Source: Actinomadura spongiicola
GTDB taxonomy: Bacteria > Actinomycetota > Actinomycetes > Streptosporangiales > Streptosporangiaceae
Length of the DNA stretch: 64,000 bases
NCBI RefSeq assembly: GCF_003432485.1
Contig: NZ_QVNQ01000003.1
Location: forward strand, 806,001 to 870,000
Reading direction: 5' to 3'
In this document: positions 8,405 to 15,488 of the stretch, piece after piece
How positions within the stretch are numbered: position 1 is the first letter of the stretch
How the letters are laid out: each line of letters begins with the position of its first letter
Translations under genes and position numbers: made by a program
Notes under the pieces: model-generated
Told to the model about the DNA's origin: nothing
Databases searched by the model: none
What the model saw: the letters and a program-made list of their open reading frames with translations, nothing else

Positions 8405-8564
8405 CATGCCTCCCACCCCGGATCCCAGTGCTTTTAGTTGACCACAGCGGCGCCCGTCAGCCAAGGACACGTACCCCTCCGGATCCTCGATCAGGAGGGT
8501 GAGCCGCCGCCTCCCTCTCAGGTCGCGGCCGCTCCTCCCCTCCGGTGAACTTTGCCAAGAACCC

Positions 8565-8583
8565 TTGCAAAGGCTCTTTGCAA
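8565..8583 (+). promoter_or_regulatory. Operator dyad upstream of the winged-helix regulator
   Basis: TTGCAAAG (8565-8572) and CTTTGCAA (8576-8583) are a perfect 8-base inverted repeat with a 3-base spacer, ending 17 bases before the ATG at 8601. A degenerate copy (CTTTGCCAAG, 8550-8559) lies just upstream. The size fits a winged-helix dimer site, probably for autoregulation by the adjacent gene and control of the MMPL exporter. Confidence 0.7.
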
Positions 8584-8600
8584 CTCCTACGGTCGCGGAC

Positions 8601-9161
8601 ATGAAGGAACAACCGCCGCCCGAGGCGATCACCGATCCGCAGCAGGTGCGCCTTCTGGCGCACCCACTCCGGAGACGGATCGCCGAGATCATGCGGCGCG
8701 GTCCGGTCTCGTCCACGAGTCTCGCCCGCGAACTCGGCCAGAGCACCGGCTCGACGAGCTATCACCTGCGGCAGCTCGCCAAGTACGGGTTCGTCGAGGA
8801 GGCGCCGGAGCTGGCGCGTGGGCGGGAACGCTGGTGGCGGGCGGTGCCCGGCGACCGCCGTCTCCCGCCGTACAGCCGGCAGTCCCCGGAGATGCGTGAG
8901 GCCGTCGAGGAGCTGACCCGCCTGGAGTTCGCGAACGAGCTCGACATGCTCGACCGGTTCCAGCGCGCACGCGACGGGCTGGGCCCGTGGGCGGACGCGC
9001 TGCTGTTCTCGTTCTCCACCGTCACGTTGACGCCGGACCAGGTGCGTCCCTTCTTCGAGGAGTACATCGCGCTCCTCTACCGCTACAAACGCGCCGACGA
9101 CGATCCGCCGCCGGACGCGCGCACCCTCCACACCAGGTTCCTGGCTTTTCCGGAGCCGTAG
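8601..9161 (+). CDS. ArsR-type winged-helix transcriptional regulator
   Basis: The 186-residue protein has a winged helix at about residues 15-75 (LLAHPLRRRIAEIMRRGP, then STSLARELGQSTGSTSYHLRQL and the wing GFVEEAPELARGRERWWRA). This is the common HTH_20/ArsR class that senses small molecules through a variable C-terminal half; no metal-binding cysteines are visible. The start at 8601 was chosen because it gives the canonical N-terminus right after the operator-like dyad. No good ribosome binding site precedes it, so translation may be weak or leaderless. It is followed by a hairpin and the MMPL exporter, a common regulator/exporter pairing. Confidence 0.88.
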   Translation: MKEQPPPEAITDPQQVRLLAHPLRRRIAEIMRRGPVSSTSLARELGQSTGSTSYHLRQLAKYGFVEEAPELARGRERWWRAVPGDRRLPPYSRQSPEMREAVEELTRLEFANELDMLDRFQRARDGLGPWADALLFSFSTVTLTPDQVRPFFEEYIALLYRYKRADDDPPPDARTLHTRFLAFPEP

Positions 9162-9163
9162 GG

Positions 9164-9197
9164 CCCGGGCCGCCGAGTTGCCCCTCGGCGGCCCGGG
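9164..9197 (+). terminator. Strong hairpin between regulator and MMPL exporter
   Basis: CCCGGGCCGCCGA (9164-9176) pairs with TCGGCGGCCCGGG (9185-9197) around an 8-base loop. The stem starts 3 bases after the regulator stop. There is no T-run, so it may act as a partial terminator or mRNA stability element that sets the regulator:exporter ratio. Confidence 0.5.
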
Positions 9198-9271
9198 CGG
9201 AGGCCCGCATCACCACGCCGACCGGCGTGTTTCGCACGCGACATCGAGCCCCACGGAAAGGAGAGCACCTC

Positions 9272-11341
9272 ATGCTGCTCTCACGCAAACAGCCGCCCTC
9301 ACGGGGCCGCCTGTTGAAATGGGCGGTCCTGCTGTTCTGGGTCGCGGTCACGGTCCTGGCCGTCCCGGCGGCGAGCCGCCTCGCGGACGTCGTCGAGGCG
9401 AAGGCGTCCGCCGAACTCCCGCGCGGCGCGCAGTCCACGAAGGTCGAGGAGCTGGCGCCGCGCTTCCCCGGCGGCGAACTCGCCCCGGGGATCATCGCCT
9501 ACGTCCGGCCGTCCGGCGTCACCGCCGCCGACCGGGCGAAGGCGGAGGCCGACCGCCGCGCCCTCGCCGCCGTGGCGACGAAGCCGATCGCGCCGCCGCA
9601 GCCGTCCGCCGACGGGAAGGCGCTCATGCTGCACGTGCCGTTGACGGACGACGACACCCTCACCGACAAGGCCGAGAAGCTCCGCGACCAGTCTCAGGCG
9701 AACGCACCGGACGGCCTGGAGATTCGCCTCACCGGTCCCGCCGGCGGCGCGCTCGACGTCGGCGACGCCTTCGAGAACGTCGACAAGACGCTGCTCATCA
9801 TCACGATCCTCGTCGTCACGGCCGTGCTGCTGCTCACCTACCGCAGCCCGGTCCTGTGGCTGCTGCCGATCGCGAGCGCGGCGATCGCGCTCCAGGTGTC
9901 GAACGCGGTCGTCTACCTCCTCGCCGAGCACGCCGGCCTGTACGTGGCGGACGGCATGGCGGCGATCCTGAACGCGCTGGTGTTCGGCATCTCGACCGAC
10001 TACGCGCTGCTGCTTCTCGCCCGCTACCGGGAGGAGCTGCGCCGCCACCCCGACCGCCACCGGGCGATGGGAGTCGCGTTGCGCCGCGCCGCCGCCCCGA
10101 TCGTCGCGTCCGCCGCGACGGTCTCCCTCGGCCTGCTCTGCCTCCTGGCCGCCGACATGGGCTTCAACTACGCGCTCGGCCCGATCGGCGCCATCGGCGT
10201 CCTCGCCGGACTGGTCGTCGTCATGACCTTCCTGCCCGCGCTGCTGGTCATCTTCGGACGCTGGGTGTTCTGGCCGCGCATTCCTCGTCCCGGCGACACG
10301 CCACCGGCACGTGGCGCCTGGGACCGCGTCGGCCACCGCGTCGCGGCCCGCCCTCGCCTGGTCTGGCTCGGCGGCCTCGCCGTCCTCGCCGCACTCGCGT
10401 CCGCCGCCCTCGGTATCAACACGGGCCTGGACCGCGCGAACTTCCTCACGACCACCCCCTCCTCCACCATCGGTGAACGCCTCCTCGCGGAGCACTACCC
10501 CGGCGGCCAGAGCCGCCCCCTCCAGGTCATCACCGACGCACCGGACGCGTCGCGCGTGACAACGGCCCTGCGAGAAGCCCCCGGCGTGGCCCGCGTCCAG
10601 GATCCGCAGCCCTCCAAGGACGGCGGCCTCACCCGAGTGGAGGTCGTCCTGGACGATCCGCCCGACAGCGCAGCGGCCAAGCTGACCGTTCGCCAACTAC
10701 GCAGAACGATCCCCGACGCGACGATCGGAGCGAGCACCGCCAGCAGCATCGACGTGGCGGACGCGCAGGCCCATGATCGCAAGATCGTCATCCCGCTGGT
10801 GCTGGGCGTCGTCCTGCTCATCCTGATCGCCCTGCTCCGCGCCCTGATCGCGCCACTCCTGGTGATCGCGACCGTGGTGGCGTCGTACTTCGCGGCCCTC
10901 GGCGCGGCCTGGTTGCTGTTCCGCCACGCCTTCGACTTCCCGGCCCTCGACATCCAGGTCGCGCTGATGGGCTTCCTGTTCATGGTGGCGCTCGGCGTGG
11001 ACTACAACCTGTTCCTCGTCTCCCGCGTCCGCGAGGAGGTGGGACGCGCCGACCACCGCACCGGCGTCCTGCGCGGCCTGGGCGTCACCGGCGGCGTCAT
11101 CTCCAGCGCCGGCCTCGTCCTCGCCGCGACGTTCGGCGTCCTCGGCGTCATGCCGATCACGATGATGGTGCAGCTCGGAGTCCTGGTGTCTCTGGGCGTG
11201 CTCCTGGACACCTTCTTCGTCCGCTCCGTCATCGTCCCCGCCCTGGCCCTGGACCTCGGCCCCCGCTTCTGGTGGCCAGGCCGCCTGTCGACCCCCGAAC
11301 CCGAGCCGAGCGCCACCCCGGCCGACCACGCCCGAACCTGA
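9272..11341 (+). CDS. MMPL/RND family membrane transporter
   Basis: The 689-residue protein has the duplicated MMPL layout: one N-terminal helix, an extracytoplasmic domain (about residues 40-165), five helices, then a second large loop (about 390-500) and five helices. The two conserved repeats GISTDYALLLLARYREEL (near residue 237) and LGVDYNLFLVSRVREEVG (near 573) carry the proton-relay Asp-Tyr pair. Such proteins export lipids or drugs using the proton motive force. The start at 9272 has an AAAGGAG site 9 bases upstream. It is probably regulated by the winged-helix protein encoded before it. Its substrate cannot be predicted. Confidence 0.92.
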   Translation: MLLSRKQPPSRGRLLKWAVLLFWVAVTVLAVPAASRLADVVEAKASAELPRGAQSTKVEELAPRFPGGELAPGIIAYVRPSGVTAADRAKAEADRRALAAVATKPIAPPQPSADGKALMLHVPLTDDDTLTDKAEKLRDQSQANAPDGLEIRLTGPAGGALDVGDAFENVDKTLLIITILVVTAVLLLTYRSPVLWLLPIASAAIALQVSNAVVYLLAEHAGLYVADGMAAILNALVFGISTDYALLLLARYREELRRHPDRHRAMGVALRRAAAPIVASAATVSLGLLCLLAADMGFNYALGPIGAIGVLAGLVVVMTFLPALLVIFGRWVFWPRIPRPGDTPPARGAWDRVGHRVAARPRLVWLGGLAVLAALASAALGINTGLDRANFLTTTPSSTIGERLLAEHYPGGQSRPLQVITDAPDASRVTTALREAPGVARVQDPQPSKDGGLTRVEVVLDDPPDSAAAKLTVRQLRRTIPDATIGASTASSIDVADAQAHDRKIVIPLVLGVVLLILIALLRALIAPLLVIATVVASYFAALGAAWLLFRHAFDFPALDIQVALMGFLFMVALGVDYNLFLVSRVREEVGRADHRTGVLRGLGVTGGVISSAGLVLAATFGVLGVMPITMMVQLGVLVSLGVLLDTFFVRSVIVPALALDLGPRFWWPGRLSTPEPEPSATPADHART

Positions 11342-11350
11342 CACACCCCT

Positions 11351-11383
11351 GCCGGAGGGACGAGCGGGGGCCGTCCCTCCGGC
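11351..11383. terminator. Bidirectional terminator hairpin between convergent genes
   Basis: GCCGGAGGGACG (11351-11362) and CGTCCCTCCGGC (11372-11383) form a perfect 12-base stem with a 9-base loop, placed exactly between the MMPL stop and the stop of the convergent VOC gene. Confidence 0.7.
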
Positions 11384-11781
11384 TACGCCTTCTCGGCCGT
11401 CACCATCACCGGATGTCCGTCAGGGTCAGCGACGTAGGCGATGCGTTCACCCCAAGGCGTGTCGGTGGGGGCGACGAGCACCGGATGACCAAGGGCCGCC
11501 AGTTCCTCGACCGAGGAGTCGACGTCGTCACAGTAGACGCACAACTCGAAAAAACGACCGGAGATCGGCCGCTGCGCAAGCCCATGAATCCCCGAACCCC
11601 CCTCCGGGACCACCCCCAGCCCTATAAGCGACCCTTCACCGAGGCGCAGGGCGACGAACGTCGTCACCCCACCCTCCTCGAACCGATAGGTCTCCTGGAA
11701 ACCGAGCGCGTCACGGTAGAACTCAAGCGACCGCTGCAGGTCATCGCACGCCAACATGGGAAACGCAGACCGAAAAGCCAT
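11383..11781 (-). CDS. VOC-superfamily (glyoxalase/bleomycin resistance-like) protein
   Basis: This 132-residue protein has the paired beta-alpha-beta-beta-beta modules of the vicinal oxygen chelate fold. It begins FPMLACDDLQRSLEFYRDALGF and ends with VAPTDTPWGERIAYVADPDGHPVMVT. The Glu of the second module and acidic positions are visible, but the metal-ligand set is not obvious, so it may bind a ligand rather than catalyse. It lies 76 bases downstream of the Cys-rich micropeptide in the same orientation and may share its transcript. Substrate unknown. Confidence 0.85.
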   Translation of the reverse strand: MAFRSAFPMLACDDLQRSLEFYRDALGFQETYRFEEGGVTTFVALRLGEGSLIGLGVVPEGGSGIHGLAQRPISGRFFELCVYCDDVDSSVEELAALGHPVLVAPTDTPWGERIAYVADPDGHPVMVTAEKA

Positions 11782-11857
11782 ACCCCGACGCTACAAGCCA
11801 CCACCGACGCTTCCCCGCGCCCGCCCGGGCGCCCAGGGGCGGGACGACGAACGCGAC

Positions 11858-11917
11858 TCAGCAGCAGTCGCCGCAGCACGAGCCGTCACATGTCGGGTCC
11901 TCGCAGCACTCGCACAT
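11858..11917 (-). CDS. 19-residue cysteine-rich peptide (metallothionein-like or regulatory)
   Basis: The peptide reads MCECCEDPTCDGSCCGDCC: eight Cys in 19 residues, plus five acidic residues, arranged as CxCC-x4-C-x3-CC-x2-CC. The ATG at 11917 is preceded by AGGAGGTGA, an essentially perfect anti-16S match, with 8 bases of spacing, which argues that it is translated. It begins inside the last codons of the MerR gene in another frame and ends 28 bases after the MerR stop. The metal-regulator context suggests a metal-chelating peptide. Alternatively, as a poly-Cys ORF upstream of the VOC gene, it could be a cysteine-sensing attenuator. Confidence 0.6.
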   Translation of the reverse strand: MCECCEDPTCDGSCCGDCC

Positions 11918-12362
11918 TCTTCCTCTCACCTCCTCTCGGGTCCGGAAGGCCGGTCGGGCACCAGGTGCCCGGCACCGGGCCGGGACAGTCGGGGCCGTCC
12001 ATGCCGGCCAGCATCTCGACCAGCTCGGCGCGCATCGCCGCCAGCCGCGCCATCTCGGCGTCGATCTCGTCGACATGACGGCGAAGCAGCCCTTCGGCGG
12101 GCTCGCACGCGCACACGCCGGTCTCCCTGACGGCCACCAGCTCACGGATCTCCACCAGTCGCAGACCGAGACGCTGCGCGCCACGGATGAACAGCAACCG
12201 GTCAAGGTCACGCGGCCCGTAGCGCCGATGCTCGCCACCGGTGCGCGCGGGGACGGGCATCAGCCCTTCCCGCTCGTAGTACCGCACCGTGTCGGCGCGC
12301 ACCCCCGCACGCGCCGCCAACTGCCCCACTGTCAACGCCTCACCGACCTGGCCAACGCTCAT
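11886..12362 (-). CDS. MerR-family metal-responsive transcriptional regulator
   Basis: The 158-residue protein has an N-terminal MerR HTH (TVGQLAARAGVRADTVRYYEREGL, split here as LAARAG and RYYEREGL, residues 11-34). A dimerisation coiled coil follows (about 90-120), then a C-terminal Cys-containing loop. Candidate metal ligands are Cys84, Cys86, His96, Cys126 and Cys135, the pattern of MerR/PbrR/ZntR-like sensors of Hg, Pb, Cd or Zn. It is divergent from the 12524 gene across a 161-base region holding a typical MerR dyad. There is no metal ATPase or reductase beside it; the only Cys-rich partner is the micropeptide that overlaps its end. Confidence 0.9.
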   Translation of the reverse strand: MSVGQVGEALTVGQLAARAGVRADTVRYYEREGLMPVPARTGGEHRRYGPRDLDRLLFIRGAQRLGLRLVEIRELVAVRETGVCACEPAEGLLRRHVDEIDAEMARLAAMRAELVEMLAGMDGPDCPGPVPGTWCPTGLPDPRGGERKNVRVLRGPDM

Positions 12363-12369
12363 ACCACAA

Positions 12370-12402
12370 GGCTAGGACTTGGACCCCACTCCAAATTCAA
12401 CC
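12370..12402 (-). promoter_or_regulatory. MerR-type promoter/operator
   Basis: TTGGA (12379-12383) and TCCAA (12390-12394) form an inverted repeat. On the minus strand it lies between a -35-like TTGAAT and a -10-like TAGCCT separated by 20 bases. An elongated spacer containing the dyad is the hallmark of MerR-family promoters, so merR is probably autoregulated. Confidence 0.55.
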
Positions 12403-12523
12403 CCTGAGGCGAACGAAATCCAGGCTCTGGGGGACGGCGTGATCGTGAAATAAGCTGGTTTCACCTCCACCGGGCCCCGGCCTCTCGCCGCCTCGATCGG
12501 CGAGCGACCTTGAGGAAGGACCC

Positions 12524-13282
12524 ATGTCCGCAGTACTGCTCAATGTCCTGATCGGCCTGGTGACCAGCGTCCTGAGCGGCGGGGGCGTCTGGCTGCTGAA
12601 CCATGTGAAGCAGGCGCGGAAGCTGCATCGCACGGCCGTGTTCTTCGGCCTCGAAGGGGGCGCGCCCTGTGTCGTGGTGATGAACGACAAGGCCGACAAA
12701 CCCGGCAGCACGGCGCACGACGACGTCCACGCCCTGGTCGAGATCGCGATGCTCGGGCGGGAGCTGGGCAGCCCGGTCGTCATCCGCGGGGCACACGAGT
12801 TCCATGAGAGCAACGGCACCAGAACCGAGTTCTGCATCGGCGGACCTGAGGGCGGCTCCAATCCCCGCACCGGCGGTCATCTCGCCGCGCATCTGCCCGG
12901 TGTCACCCTCACGCCCTTCTCCGCCGACGTGGACCGCTTGGCCCTCGTGGTAGGCGGCGAAAGGTTCCGGTGCGCACGCGGCCAGCAGGAACGCGCGTTG
13001 GTGGCCAAGTTCCGTCCCGACCCCGCTTCGCGACCGGTCTTCCTCATCTGCGGGCATACGTCTCTGGCCAACCGCGCCGCCGTTCACTTCCTGAAAAGCC
13101 GACACAACGAACTGGCCGCCTCCGTGGAGAGCCTGGAACAGTTCTGTCTGATCATCAAGGTGGACGCGATCCCGACGTACGGTTTCCAGGCGGCCACCTT
13201 GGAACGGGACGTCACCCGCGCCGCGTTCGCCGCGATCGAACCGAGAAGGCCCCTGCCGCAAATACAAGAGCCGCAGACCTGA
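12524..13282 (+). CDS. Membrane-anchored protein of unknown function
   Basis: The function of this 252-residue protein is not recognised. It has one N-terminal hydrophobic helix (residues 3-25) followed by a soluble domain. The domain contains EFCIGGPEGGSNPRT near residue 107, a Gly-rich loop that could bind a nucleotide or sugar. It also contains VFLICGHTSLANRAAVHFL near 170, a segment with beta-strand/Gly loop/helix character like a Rossmann-type fold. The ATG at 12524 follows AGGAAGGA. It is divergent from merR and ends in a hairpin next to tRNA-Glu. Base composition looks somewhat lower in GC than its neighbours. It is probably accessory. Confidence 0.8.
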   Translation: MSAVLLNVLIGLVTSVLSGGGVWLLNHVKQARKLHRTAVFFGLEGGAPCVVVMNDKADKPGSTAHDDVHALVEIAMLGRELGSPVVIRGAHEFHESNGTRTEFCIGGPEGGSNPRTGGHLAAHLPGVTLTPFSADVDRLALVVGGERFRCARGQQERALVAKFRPDPASRPVFLICGHTSLANRAAVHFLKSRHNELAASVESLEQFCLIIKVDAIPTYGFQAATLERDVTRAAFAAIEPRRPLPQIQEPQT

Positions 13283-13294
13283 AGGCCTGCGGCT
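13269..13294 (+). terminator. Hairpin at end of the 12524 gene
   Basis: AGCCGCAG (13269-13276) and CTGCGGCT (13287-13294) pair around a 10-base loop that includes the stop codon at 13280-13282. It also lies just 3' of the minus-strand tRNA-Glu, so it may terminate both. Confidence 0.5.
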
Positions 13295-13299
13295 GCGTG

Positions 13300-13372
13300 T
13301 ACCCCCGAGCGGATTCGAACCGCCGTTACCGCCTTGAGAGGGCGGCGTCCTAGGCCACTAGACGACGGGGGC
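13300..13372 (-). tRNA. tRNA-Glu (anticodon CTC), copy 1
   Basis: This 73-base cloverleaf has acceptor arms GCCCCCG and CGGGGGT with discriminator A. The D-arm is CGTCTAGTGGCCTAGGACG-like, the anticodon loop is CTCTCAA on stem GCCGCC/GGCGG, and the T-loop is GTTCGAATC. CCA is not encoded. Copy 2 at 13726-13798 is identical. Confidence 0.95.
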
Positions 13373-13725
13373 AGGACCACATCCACACGATCTCCGTGCG
13401 GACGTCCCCCACCCTACCGGAGTTCGCCCACCACCTCGACCGCTTAACCCCACCCCCACAGCCGATACGCGACGTCACTCCAACAATTCGACTCCGCCCC
13501 CAGACCGAACCGCTGGTCACATCTCCCCAACCGACCTGCGAAAAAATGATCGCACCAATGTCCGAACCGGAAGAAGAACCCACCCGCACAAAACCCCAGG
13601 GCCTCAGCCACAGGGGGGCGTGGGGGGTGGAGCCCCCCACATCGGGGGTTCCAGGGGGTCGCCCCCTGGATAGACGCGAAAACCGGGCGAAGCCGACCAA
13701 CGGTCGGCGAGCAGGCGGCGCCGAG
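13373..13725. other. Spacer between the two tRNA-Glu genes, with GC-rich palindromes
   Basis: I find no convincing gene in these 353 bases. The first half is a C/A-rich, low-complexity stretch. The second half holds two hairpins: GTGGGGGG/CCCCCCAC at 13620-13640 and CCAGGGGG/CCCCCTGG at 13651-13669. They belong to the same G-run palindrome family as the element inside nuoL. Confidence 0.6.
13619..13669. repeat. Double G-run palindrome between tRNA genes
   Basis: Two adjacent perfect palindromes with arms GTGGGGGG/CCCCCCAC (5-base loop) and CCAGGGGG/CCCCCTGG (3-base loop). The repeated motif and its presence at several loci suggest a dispersed REP-like element. No transposase is nearby. Confidence 0.65.
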
Positions 13726-13798
13726 TACCCCCGAGCGGATTCGAACCGCCGTTACCGCCTTGAGAGGGCGGCGTCCTAGGCCACTAGACGACGGGGGC
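13726..13798 (-). tRNA. tRNA-Glu (anticodon CTC), copy 2
   Basis: The 73 bases are identical to copy 1, including the acceptor GCCCCCG/CGGGGGT and anticodon CTC. Identity stops at the tRNA ends, so the duplication is confined to the gene itself. Confidence 0.95.
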
Positions 13799-13822
13799 GT
13801 GTGTCCGCGCTGGCGGACGCAG

Positions 13823-13894
13823 CTGGGGTACCAGGACTCGAACCTAGACTAAGTGAACCAGAATCACTCGTGCTGCCGATTACACCATACCCCA
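13823..13894 (-). tRNA. tRNA-Gln (anticodon CTG)
   Basis: This 72-base tRNA has acceptor TGGGGTA/TACCCCA, discriminator G, anticodon loop TTCTGGT and T-loop GTTCGAGTC. It is the first of the minus-strand tRNA group (Gln, Glu, Glu), probably one transcript. Confidence 0.95.
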
Positions 13895-14008
13895 GTGAGG
13901 TACGGGCGCCCGGGCCGTTGGGCCGGGGTCGCTCGCGCCTCGATGAGAATACAGGACCTTGGGACCGCCACCAAAACGTTTGGCGCGGCGGGCCGTCGGG
14001 CGGCGTGT

Positions 14009-14644
14009 TCAGCGGGTGAGGTCGGGTGGGCCGATGTGCCGGTTGCCCCAGTCGACGAGGGGGCGCAGCCGCCGCCATGACGCGCGGACCCGCGTCACCA
14101 CTTCGGGCGTTTCCATCCACGGGTCGGCGGGCCAGCCTTGGTGGGCGTAGAGGGAGCGGTGGCGAAGCAGTTCGAGTCGTGGGTGGTCGGGGGGCGTGCC
14201 GCGCGGCCGGGTCTTGAGCCGGTCTCCGCCGATCTCCAGTCCGGCGGCGCGCAGGTCGTCCACGATGGCCTGGAGTTCCGGGCCGTGGAGGTCGGAGCCG
14301 ACGCCGTCCCGGTAGCGGCGGAGTTGCTCGGGTGTGGGCGCGTACATGCCACCGGCGACCATGAGCCCGTCCGCGTCGATCTGGAGGTAGAAGCCTTCGC
14401 TCGTGTGGCCGCCCTGATGCGTCTTGTAGGGCGACTTGTCCTTGCTGAACCGGACGTCACGGTACGGACGGAAGAGTTTGACCGCGCCGAACTCCTCTTC
14501 CAGTTCGGCGCACAGTTCCCTCAGGGGTTCGCGCACATGGCGTTCGTAGGTGTCCTTGTGGGCGGTCCAGTACGACTTGCTGTTGTCGGCCTGAAGCCCC
14601 TCGTAGAAGGAGAAGGCCTCGTCGGTGAAGCCGCCGAACGCCAT
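14009..14644 (-). CDS. DUF2461 family protein (TIGR02453)
   Basis: The 211-residue soluble protein begins GGFTDEAFSFYEGLQADNSK, followed by YWTAHKDTYERHVREPL, the characteristic start of DUF2461 proteins. It continues with FRPYRDVRFSKDKSPYKTHQG and a final DWGNRHIGPP segment. The family is widespread in actinobacteria and its biochemical function is unknown; the conserved RFSKDKSPYK segment suggests an active or binding site. It starts just after the FAA-hydrolase-family gene on the same strand. Confidence 0.9.
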   Translation of the reverse strand: MAFGGFTDEAFSFYEGLQADNSKSYWTAHKDTYERHVREPLRELCAELEEEFGAVKLFRPYRDVRFSKDKSPYKTHQGGHTSEGFYLQIDADGLMVAGGMYAPTPEQLRRYRDGVGSDLHGPELQAIVDDLRAAGLEIGGDRLKTRPRGTPPDHPRLELLRHRSLYAHQGWPADPWMETPEVVTRVRASWRRLRPLVDWGNRHIGPPDLTR

Positions 14645-14656
14645 GGCGCTCCCCTT

Positions 14657-15424
14657 TCAGTCTCGGGCCACGACGCGGTTGGTCAGGGCGCCGACGCCTT
14701 CGACGGTGACGGTCACCTCGTCCCCGATCTCCAGCGGTCCGACTCCGGCGGGCGTGCCGGTGAGGATCACGTCGCCGGGCAGCAGCGTCATGACCTGGCT
14801 GACGTATTCGACCAGGGTCGGCACGTCGTGCAGCAGCAGCGACGTGCGGGCGTCCTGCCGGACGTCGCCGTTGACGGTCGTGGTGATCGCCAGGTCGGCG
14901 GGGTCGGCCTCCGTCTCGATCCATGGGCCGAGGGGGCAGAACGTGTCGAAGCCCTTGGCGCGCGTCCACTGGCCGTCCTTGGCCTGGAGGTCGCGGGCGG
15001 TGACGTCGTTGGCGCAGGTGTAGCCGAGGATGACGTCGGCGGCGCGGGACGCGGGGACCTCGCGGCACATCCGGCCGATGACGACGGCCAGTTCGCCTTC
15101 GAAGTCGACCCGCTCGGACAGCTTCCGCGGGTAGGCGACGGCCTCTCCCGGGCCGATCACGGCGGTGGACGGCTTGGAGAACACCACCGGCTCGGCGGGC
15201 GGCTCGCCGCCGCCCATCTCGCTGACGTGGTCGGCGTAGTTCTTGCCGATCGCGATGACCTTGCTCGGCAGGATCGGCGCGAGCAGCCGAACGTCGGCGA
15301 GCGGGAGGCGCAGCCCGGTGAACGTGAGGTCACCGAACGGGTGGGCCGCGATGGCGGCGACGGTGTTCTCCTCCACCACGCCGAAGGACATGCCCTCGTC
15401 GGTGGAGAACCTGGCGATACGCAT
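14657..15424 (-). CDS. Fumarylacetoacetate hydrolase family protein
   Basis: The 255-residue protein has the FAH fold signature. Residues 50-75 (PSKVIAIGKNYADHVSEMG) contain the catalytic His region. DFEGELAVVIGR and GYTCANDVTARD supply the metal-binding acidic residues Glu-Glu-Asp, and the C-terminal GDVILTGTPAGVGPL closes the site. Family members hydrolyse or isomerise fumarylpyruvate or acylpyruvates, or act as oxaloacetate decarboxylase/tautomerase. In actinobacteria this gene often precedes gltX, which is not in view here. The start at 15424 gives the canonical MRIARFSTDEG. It ends 12 bases before the DUF2461 gene. Confidence 0.92.
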   Translation of the reverse strand: MRIARFSTDEGMSFGVVEENTVAAIAAHPFGDLTFTGLRLPLADVRLLAPILPSKVIAIGKNYADHVSEMGGGEPPAEPVVFSKPSTAVIGPGEAVAYPRKLSERVDFEGELAVVIGRMCREVPASRAADVILGYTCANDVTARDLQAKDGQWTRAKGFDTFCPLGPWIETEADPADLAITTTVNGDVRQDARTSLLLHDVPTLVEYVSQVMTLLPGDVILTGTPAGVGPLEIGDEVTVTVEGVGALTNRVVARD

Positions 15425-15488
15425 GGTCAAAAGCCTAGCCGTTGCCGGGGACACGCTCCGGATGTCCGTGAGGTCCCCCGACGTCCGG

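Noticed and set aside
13396..13779. 127-residue ORF across the tRNA spacer
   Set aside because: It runs through the second tRNA-Glu and the palindromes; no coding signature.
13300..13798. tRNA duplication as the ends of an integrated element
   Set aside because: Only 353 bases lie between the copies and no integrase, excisionase or phage gene is present.
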